Below, piece after piece: positions 34,436 through 39,627 of a DNA stretch of 39,627 nucleotides. Below the pieces are notes generated by a model. It made no database searches. It saw only the letters and a list, made by a program, of their open reading frames with translations, and was not told where the DNA came from. Within the stretch, counting starts at the first letter, position 1, and the number at the start of each line of letters is the position of its first letter. The stretch spans positions 1 to 39,627 of the forward strand of contig JAJDNG010000206.1 in NCBI GenBank assembly GCA_022340845.1. The letters are read 5' to 3'. This stretch comes from Gammaproteobacteria bacterium (GTDB lineage Bacteria; Pseudomonadota; Gammaproteobacteria; SZUA-152). A program made the translations under genes and the position numbers.

Positions 34436-35109
34436 TAGCGGTGCGCCTGTCGGTTTAAAACACTGGCAAATTCTTCAATAAACGCCTGGTATCGACCAAT
34501 TAAACGTTCCAAATCTGCTGAGTAGCGGTTGTAGCTGATTACCGCCGGAATGGCTGCAAAAAGCCCCATGGCAGTGGCAATCAGCGCCTCGGCAATTCCG
34601 GGGGCCACATGAGCCAGGGTTGCCTGCTTAAGACCACTCAACGATCGGAAGGAATTCATAATTCCCCACACCGTACCGAACAAGCCCACGTAGGGACTGG
34701 TGGAACCTACGGTCGCCAAAAACGGCAAACTGGTTTCGAGTTTATCGATTTCCCGGGAGAGAGACACCCGCATGGCACGCTGGGCGCCATCTAAAATGGC
34801 GGCCGCATCGGCGCTTTCTTTTTTGCGCAAGCGAACGAATTCTTTAAATCCCGATTCGAAAATCACCGCCATGCCCGACTGTTTCGAGCGTCCGGAGGTC
34901 ACTTGACTGTACAATGCGTTCAAATCACCACCCGACCAGAACTTTTCCTCAAATTCGTCGGCGGCAATACGGGCTTTTTTCAAAATCCGCGCTTTTTGAA
35001 ATATCATCGTCCAGGACATCAACGACACGATTAACAACAACGCCATTACGGCTTTTACCATAATGCTGGCGTTTAAGATTAGAGTAACTAATGACAGATC
35101 AGTTTCCAC
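34435..35109 (-). CDS. tolQ: Tol-Pal system protein TolQ
   Basis: A 224-residue MotA/TolQ/ExbB-family proton-channel subunit. Three membrane helices are seen at about 12-34, 130-155 and 165-190. The conserved cytoplasmic loop and channel region has ATVGSTSPYVGLFGTVWGIM, followed by APGIAEALIATAMGLFAAIPAVI. It works with TolR and TolA to drive outer-membrane constriction. The start is GTG 35109, with GGAGA 6 nt upstream, and it overlaps the end of ybgC by 11 nt. It overlaps tolR by 1 nt. Confidence 0.97.
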   Translation of the reverse strand: METDLSLVTLILNASIMVKAVMALLLIVSLMSWTMIFQKARILKKARIAADEFEEKFWSGGDLNALYSQVTSGRSKQSGMAVIFESGFKEFVRLRKKESADAAAILDGAQRAMRVSLSREIDKLETSLPFLATVGSTSPYVGLFGTVWGIMNSFRSLSGLKQATLAHVAPGIAEALIATAMGLFAAIPAVISYNRYSADLERLIGRYQAFIEEFASVLNRQAHR

Positions 35110-35512
35110 CGAAAATCTCCATGCTTATTCCCTTGGGCAGCGGTTTGGGTGTAAATGTGCTGGCGGACAAACTGACAACGCGAATTTGCGCGTCGCACAA
35201 TAAAACGGTGTTATCCTCTGCCGGGGTTATTTTTTGTTCAAATGTGATGCTTGCTTTACCGGTTTTGGCAATGCCGGCGGTCACATTAAGTAGTTGGTTG
35301 AATCGTGCTGGTTTGCGGTATTCCACTTGCGCAGAACGCACCGCGAAAATGAGATCGTGTTTTTCGACTAAATAATCCTGCTCCACCCCCATTGCCCGCA
35401 GCCATTCCGTTCTAGCTCTTTCCATAAATTTCAAATAGTTAGCGTAATAAACCACGCCACCATTGTCAGTATCCTCATAGTAGACACGTACCGGCCACAT
35501 AAATTCCTTCAC
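35099..35512 (-). CDS. ybgC: Acyl-CoA thioesterase YbgC
   Basis: A 137-residue hotdog-fold thioesterase of the 4-hydroxybenzoyl-CoA thioesterase family. It hydrolyses short-chain or malonyl-type acyl-CoA and is associated with the Tol-Pal cluster and phospholipid metabolism. The active-site segment WPVRVYYEDTDNGGVVYYAN contains the catalytic Asp, and FMERARTEWLRAMG is typical. The track start is GTG 35512; ATG 35500 (five residues before Trp-Pro) is possible and has AAGGA about 4 nt upstream. It lies 3 bp after ruvB and overlaps tolQ by 11 nt, the usual order in gammaproteobacteria. Confidence 0.95.
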   Translation of the reverse strand: MKEFMWPVRVYYEDTDNGGVVYYANYLKFMERARTEWLRAMGVEQDYLVEKHDLIFAVRSAQVEYRKPARFNQLLNVTAGIAKTGKASITFEQKITPAEDNTVLLCDAQIRVVSLSASTFTPKPLPKGISMEIFGGN

Positions 35513-35515
35513 TGG

Positions 35516-36604
35516 TTATTTTTTCTCCACATGCTCATTGGCAAATAAATCGCCGCTATCCTGTTCCAATAGTGGCTGCAAAATTTCAGTCCTTTTCGGC
35601 GCGGCCAATCCGAAATGCAAATACGCATTGACCGTGGCCACCCGGCCCCGGGAAGTGCGCATTAAAAATCCCTGTTGGATGAGAAATGGTTCCAGGACGT
35701 CTTCGATGGTGCCTTTTTCTTCTCCAATGGCAGCCGCTAGATTATCCACACCCACCGGCCCGCCGTCGAATTTTTCTATTACTGCCAATAAGAGTTTGCG
35801 GTCCAGCATGTCGAAACCGTGTACATCCACATCAAGCAAATCCAATGCCCGCGACGCCACGTTGTCGGAAATATGACCATCGGCCTTAATTTGCGCATAA
35901 TCACGCACCCGGCGCAACAAGCGATTGGAGATTCGGGGTGTGCCCCGGGAGCGTTTGGCGATTTCCTGCGCACCTTTTACATCGATGGCCACATCCAGGA
36001 TGTTTGCCGAGCGTCGCACAATGTGGGTCAAATCGTCCGCCGAATAAAACTCCAGACGCTGCACGATACCAAACCGGTCACGCAACGGAGACGTGAGCAA
36101 GCCCGCGCGGGTGGTCGCTCCCACCAAGGTAAATGGCGGCAAATCCAGCTTTACCGAGCGGGCCGCCGGGCCTTCGCCAATCATGATGTCCAGTTGATAA
36201 TCTTCCATGGCGGGATAGAGGACCTCTTCCACCACCGGGCTCAAGCGGTGAATTTCATCCACAAACAATACGTCGTGGGGCTCCAAATTAGTCAGCAAGG
36301 CGGCTAAATCGCCGGGTTTTTCCAGCACCGGTCCTGAAGTCTGTTTCAGACCGACCCCCATTTCGCTGGCGATAATGTGCGCCAACGTGGTTTTACCCAA
36401 TCCTGGCGGTCCAAATATCAAGGTATGGTCCAGCGCTTCGTGGCGCTGCCTGGCGGCGGAGATAAAAATAGTCATTTGCTCACGCACCGCCGGTTGACCA
36501 ATATATTCACCCAGCGTTTTCGGCCGTATGGCGCGGTCCATGGCTTCTTCGCGGTGTTCCCCACCCACAGGGTGTGCGCTGATCAGTCGGTCGGGTTCAA
36601 TCAT
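35516..36604 (-). CDS. ruvB: Holliday junction branch-migration helicase RuvB
   Basis: A 362-residue AAA+ ATPase that drives branch migration of Holliday junctions with RuvA. The N-terminus contains [18 protein letters not shown]. Walker A is [15 protein letters not shown] (about 65-79), Walker B is [10 protein letters not shown] (about 114-123), sensor 1 is [18 protein letters not shown], and the C-terminal winged-helix contains [13 protein letters not shown]. Length and motifs are normal. ATG 36604 opens the conserved region after about 18 residues. The gene lies 82 bp after ruvA and 3 bp before ybgC in the same strand cluster. Confidence 0.98.
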   Translation of the reverse strand: MIEPDRLISAHPVGGEHREEAMDRAIRPKTLGEYIGQPAVREQMTIFISAARQRHEALDHTLIFGPPGLGKTTLAHIIASEMGVGLKQTSGPVLEKPGDLAALLTNLEPHDVLFVDEIHRLSPVVEEVLYPAMEDYQLDIMIGEGPAARSVKLDLPPFTLVGATTRAGLLTSPLRDRFGIVQRLEFYSADDLTHIVRRSANILDVAIDVKGAQEIAKRSRGTPRISNRLLRRVRDYAQIKADGHISDNVASRALDLLDVDVHGFDMLDRKLLLAVIEKFDGGPVGVDNLAAAIGEEKGTIEDVLEPFLIQQGFLMRTSRGRVATVNAYLHFGLAAPKRTEILQPLLEQDSGDLFANEHVEKK

Positions 36605-36686
36605 GCGGTCGGGTGTCCTTTCGTCGGTGTTTGTCGTGAGAGCGTCGTGTTGGCTATGTTTGGCTTACGTTGGATATTGTTCCGTT

Positions 36687-37301
36687 CTATTGTGAGACGG
36701 ATTTTAATGCCTGGCGAATAATGTCTTCGCTGGGTTTATCTTTACTGTCCACGGCATTGACCATTCGGCTGGCTTCCTGGGGTTTGTATCCTAACGCAAT
36801 CAAAGCGCTGATGGCATCTTTGACGGCGTCGGACCGCCCAGGTACAGCGGGCCCGGATTCGATACCCACCCCAGCCTGGTCACCGGGCTCCAGGTTTAAC
36901 GCCGGCAGGCGGTCGCGCATTTCCACAATCAAGCGTTCGGCGGTTTTTCGTCCCACACCGGGCACGCGAATGAGCCTGGCAACGTCATTGTGCTGTATGG
37001 TGTGGGCAAACTCGCCGGCCGCCATTCCCGACAACAACGCCAAAGCCAGCTTGGCGCCCACACCGGAAACCTTAATCAATGTTCGGAACATCAACCGTTC
37101 TTGTTCGGACACGAAGCCATACAACAGCTGTGCATCTTCGCGCACCAGCAAATGGGTATGCAGTATGACCTCATTACCCACCTCGGGTAATTCGTAAAAC
37201 GTCGTCATTGGGGCTTCCAATTCATAGGCCACGCCACCCACATCCACGAGCAAGCCCGGCGCGTGTTTGGTCAGCAGTATTCCGCGAAGTCGCCCTATCA
37301 T
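36687..37301 (-). CDS. ruvA: Holliday junction DNA-binding protein RuvA
   Basis: A 204-residue protein that binds the four-way junction as a tetramer and recruits RuvB. I chose ATG 37301 because RuvA proteins begin MIGRLRG; the track's 27 extra residues lie in the ruvC-ruvA gap. An OB-fold domain (about 1-62) is followed by two helix-hairpin-helix motifs, LIKVSGVGAKLALALL and LIRVPGVGRKTAERLI, then an acidic/flexible linker. The C-terminal RuvB-binding domain has AISALIALGYKPQEASRMV. The gene starts 5 bp after the ruvC stop. Confidence 0.97.
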   Translation of the reverse strand: MIGRLRGILLTKHAPGLLVDVGGVAYELEAPMTTFYELPEVGNEVILHTHLLVREDAQLLYGFVSEQERLMFRTLIKVSGVGAKLALALLSGMAAGEFAHTIQHNDVARLIRVPGVGRKTAERLIVEMRDRLPALNLEPGDQAGVGIESGPAVPGRSDAVKDAISALIALGYKPQEASRMVNAVDSKDKPSEDIIRQALKSVSQ

Positions 37302-37306
37302 AAAAG

Positions 37307-37825
37307 TTAACGAAACCGGCCCCTGGCCATGCCTCGCACACCTTGCATTTGGTTCAAAGTATTGCGGGTATTGGCATGGCACAAGGCTGCGGCCAGCGCA
37401 TCAGCGGCGTCGGCTTGAGGGGAGCCGGGCAAATTCAGCAGCACGCGCACCATATGCTGCACTTGAGTTTTAGCGGCATTGCCTTTACCCACCACCGATT
37501 GCTTGATTTGCGTAGGAGAGTATTCACACACCGGGATGGCATGTTGGGTGGCCGCGCAAATGGCTGCACCACGGGCCTGGCCCAGTTTTAACGCGGAATC
37601 GGCATTGCGGTGCATAAACACTTTTTCGATGGCCAGTTCATGGGGGGTAGTATCCTGCACCAGTTCAAAAATAGCATCAAAAATGGTTTTGAGTTTGTCA
37701 CCGATATTCTCGTCATATACCCGGACACAGCCGCTGGTAACATAGACACTGCGGCGACCATCGGTATCGACAATGCCGTAACCGGTAATCCTGGACCCTG
37801 GATCAATACCCAGTATGCGAATCAC
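37307..37825 (-). CDS. ruvC: Holliday junction resolvase RuvC
   Basis: A 172-residue endonuclease that symmetrically nicks Holliday junctions. The RNase H-like fold is marked by [14 protein letters not shown] (catalytic Asp8), [11 protein letters not shown] with its Glu, and the C-terminal [12 protein letters not shown] pair of Asp residues, which complete the four acidic metal ligands. Length matches E. coli (173). The ATG overlaps the yebC stop by 4 nt, and ruvA follows 5 bp later. Confidence 0.98.
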   Translation of the reverse strand: MIRILGIDPGSRITGYGIVDTDGRRSVYVTSGCVRVYDENIGDKLKTIFDAIFELVQDTTPHELAIEKVFMHRNADSALKLGQARGAAICAATQHAIPVCEYSPTQIKQSVVGKGNAAKTQVQHMVRVLLNLPGSPQADAADALAAALCHANTRNTLNQMQGVRGMARGRFR

Positions 37826-38565
37826 AATTGGGCCATGACCTCGTCCGAAAAATCTGCATTGGTATGGACATTTTGCACATCATCCAGGTCTTCCAACATA
37901 TCCACCAGCTTGACCACGGTTTGCGCATTTTCCAGATCCAGATCCACATTTGTGGACGCCTGCATGATTACGTCAGAATGCTCCGGAGGAAACCCGGCTT
38001 CGCTCATCGCCTCTTTCACCGCCAGGAACGCTTCAAATGGCGTGCTGACGTCAATGCTGCCATCATCGTTAGTGACCACATCGTCGGCGCCCGCTTCCAA
38101 TGCCGCTTCCATGATAGCGTCTTCATCACTGCCCGCGGGGTAGGTTAATAACCCGATTTTGGAAAATAAATAGGCGACCGAACCGCTGGTGCCCAGATTG
38201 CCTCCGTGCTTGGAAAAGGCGTGCCTGACTTCCGACACTGTACGATTGCGATTGTCCGTCAAACATTCCACCAAAACCGCTACGCCATTGGGACCGTACC
38301 CTTCATAGACGATTTCTTCGTAATTCTCCGCTTCCAGCTCGCCGGCGCCGCGCTTAATGGCACGCTCGACGGTATCGCGAGTCATATTGTTGCCCAACGC
38401 TTTGTCGATGGCGGCGCGTAACCGCGGATTGGATGCCGGATCACCACCGCTTATGCGCGCGGCAACGGTGATCTCCCTGATCAGTTTAGTGAATAATTTA
38501 CCGCGTTTGGCATCTTGCGCACCCTTGCGGTGCTGAATATTAGCCCACTTACTATGACCTGCCAT
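37822..38565 (-). CDS. yebC: YebC/PmpR family transcription/translation regulator
   Basis: A 247-residue protein opening [23 protein letters not shown], the family signature, followed by [19 protein letters not shown] and the [20 protein letters not shown] core. The C-terminal region is acidic. Family members have been described as DNA-binding regulators (PmpR) and more recently as ribosome-associated factors that relieve stalling at proline-rich stretches; this sequence does not decide between them. It heads the ruvCAB-tol-pal cluster, with its promoter in the 158-bp gap toward the NOP2/Sun gene, and overlaps ruvC by 4 nt. Confidence 0.97.
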   Translation of the reverse strand: MAGHSKWANIQHRKGAQDAKRGKLFTKLIREITVAARISGGDPASNPRLRAAIDKALGNNMTRDTVERAIKRGAGELEAENYEEIVYEGYGPNGVAVLVECLTDNRNRTVSEVRHAFSKHGGNLGTSGSVAYLFSKIGLLTYPAGSDEDAIMEAALEAGADDVVTNDDGSIDVSTPFEAFLAVKEAMSEAGFPPEHSDVIMQASTNVDLDLENAQTVVKLVDMLEDLDDVQNVHTNADFSDEVMAQL

Positions 38566-38692
38566 GAACCCCTCTTAAATTTGTATAAAATAGTGTAGAG
38601 TTTACCATCGGATCCGGCTTAGAGCGAGGTCCAAACCCCAGACGCTTCACCGGCAATACGATATTCGGGAATTGCATGGTTGGTAACACAGT

Positions 38693-38707
38693 GTGACCGC
38701 TGGTCAC
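38693..38707. repeat. Perfect inverted repeat upstream of the NOP2/Sun methyltransferase gene
   Basis: GTGACC and GGTCAC flank GCT, a perfect 6-bp-arm dyad 16 bp before the ATG at 38724 and in the divergent gap with yebC. It could be an operator or, if transcribed, a small 5' UTR hairpin close to the start codon. It has no T tract, so it is not a terminator. Confidence 0.4.
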
Positions 38708-38723
38708 TCCGGAAATGGTTTAA

Positions 38724-39627
38724 ATGAACTCAGTCGCTTTACCGGAAGAATTCGTTCAACGCCTGCAGTACATTGTTCCCGATGATCAATGGCAAGCGGT
38801 TTTTTCGAGCTTTTCGGAGAAAAAACCCACCGTTTTGCGCATCAACACCATCCTGGCCGACCCAGACAAACTCATCAGAAAACTACGCGCAGAAGGATTC
38901 GATGTTCAGCCAGTAACTTGGAAACCCGACGCCATTTTAGTACCCCACGAGCAGCGCCGCGGGATTTTGGATAGCCACTGGTATAAAAAAGGCCAGCTTT
39001 ACAGCCAGGGTCTGTCCAGCCAGCTTGCGCCCCTGCTGTTGGAACCCAAACCCGGAGAAGAAATTCTGGATTTATGCGCGGCGCCGGGTGGTAAAACACT
39101 GCAGATGGCTTGCATGATGAAAGATTCCGGTCGCATTGCCGCGGTAGAAAAATCCAAAACCCGATTTTTCAAACTCAAAGCCAATTTAAAACATCAACAA
39201 GTGAGCTGTGTGGATTTGTATCTAACCGATGGTGCGGGTGTGTGGCGCAAAACACCCGAACGTTTCGACCGTGTACTGCTGGATGCACCATGTTCTACCG
39301 AGGCACGTTTTAAAGCGAATAAACCCAAAACCTTCGAACACTGGAAGCTTAAAAAAATCAAAGAAATGGCGAATAAACAAAAAGCCTTGATCAGATCCGC
39401 CATCAAATGCCTGAAGCCAGGTGGAATACTGGTGTATTCGACTTGCTCGTTTGCCGCCGAGGAGAATGAAGCCATCATCCACCACGCCCTCAAACACTTT
39501 CAGGACGCCATCCAAGTCGAGCCGTTCAGCTTAGCCATTGAAAACACCCAAGCCGGACTATTGAGCTGGCAAGGAAAAGAATTCAATCCCCAAGTGCAGC
39601 GAGCAGTGCGCATCCTTCCCAATGAGA
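38724..39627 (+). CDS. NOL1/NOP2/Sun family RNA m5C methyltransferase (RsmB/RsmF-like), 3' truncated
   Basis: The frame from ATG 38724 stays open to the window edge, giving 301 codons with no stop; it is absent from the ORF track for that reason. The sequence has LYSQGLSSQLAPLLLEPKPG, the SAM-binding motif ILDLCAAPGGKTLQMA (about 115-130), LLDAPCSTEARF (the PC motif) and VYSTCSFAAEENE with the catalytic TC Cys. These are diagnostic of RNA cytosine-5 methyltransferases. No N-terminal NusB-like domain is present, which excludes classical RsmB and favours an RsmF/YebU-like enzyme, but the rRNA or tRNA target cannot be told. A weak GGA lies upstream of the ATG. The gene is divergent from yebC. 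Confidence 0.92.
   Translation, partial: MNSVALPEEFVQRLQYIVPDDQWQAVFSSFSEKKPTVLRINTILADPDKLIRKLRAEGFDVQPVTWKPDAILVPHEQRRGILDSHWYKKGQLYSQGLSSQLAPLLLEPKPGEEILDLCAAPGGKTLQMACMMKDSGRIAAVEKSKTRFFKLKANLKHQQVSCVDLYLTDGAGVWRKTPERFDRVLLDAPCSTEARFKANKPKTFEHWKLKKIKEMANKQKALIRSAIKCLKPGGILVYSTCSFAAEENEAIIHHALKHFQDAIQVEPFSLAIENTQAGLLSWQGKEFNPQVQRAVRILPNE

Noticed and set aside
36687-37382. 231-aa version of RuvA starting at 37382
   Set aside because: The first 27 residues overlap the ruvC 3' end; RuvA starts at MIGRLRG (37301).

Overview
The window looks like a chromosomal stretch from a gammaproteobacterium. The main evidence is the gene order yebC-ruvC-ruvA-ruvB-ybgC-tolQ-tolR-tolA-tolB-pal-cpoB-queE-queC, together with a pbpC/alpha-2-macroglobulin pair of the E. 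coli yfhM type, rlmJ, and an ECF sigma factor followed by a DUF3106 gene. I cannot name genus or species from the sequence. I saw no rRNA, tRNA, insertion sequence, prophage or CRISPR array.

Layout. (1) 1-4353: the 3' end of a DAHP synthase-like gene, a DUF2892 membrane protein, an intergenic stretch with a perfect intrinsic terminator (and perhaps a small RNA or small ORF), a small two-helix membrane protein on the minus strand, and ppc. (2) 4367-18086, minus strand: three very large cell-envelope genes transcribed right to left. They encode a 1755-residue exported protein of unknown function, a 1948-residue alpha-2-macroglobulin with a CTEQ thioester motif, and penicillin-binding protein 1C. 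The last two are a known partnership. The first is unrecognised and is my best candidate for an undescribed component. (3) 18324-24059, plus strand: rlmJ, a coiled-coil OmpA-family lipoprotein, a 527-bp gene-poor region carrying four tandem 11-bp repeats, and a GAF-PAS-PAS-GGDEF-EAL cyclic-di-GMP protein. (4) 24063-26641 (or 26680), minus strand: a tightly overlapping operon of ECF sigma factor, membrane protein with anti-sigma-like layout, small exported protein, DUF3106 protein and an outer-membrane beta-barrel. A terminator-like hairpin sits inside the barrel's signal-peptide codons. (5) 26904-27749, plus strand: a TraX-like multi-pass membrane protein. (6) 27763-38565, minus strand: the long yebC-ruvCAB-ybgC-tolQRAB-pal-cpoB-queEC cluster, ending in a SAM hydrolase (DUF62). 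(7) 38724-end, plus strand: a 3'-truncated NOL1/NOP2/Sun RNA m5C methyltransferase.

How the parts fit. Most of the window serves the cell envelope. Tol-Pal and CpoB handle outer-membrane constriction and its coordination with peptidoglycan synthesis. PBP1C and the macroglobulin are thought to form a repair and protease-trapping unit. The OmpA-like lipoprotein probably tethers outer membrane to peptidoglycan. The sigma operon ends in periplasmic and outer-membrane products. RuvABC (Holliday junctions), QueE/QueC (queuosine precursor), RlmJ and the NOP2/Sun enzyme (RNA methylation) are housekeeping. Functions are inferred from recognisable motifs and gene order only; no database search was run.
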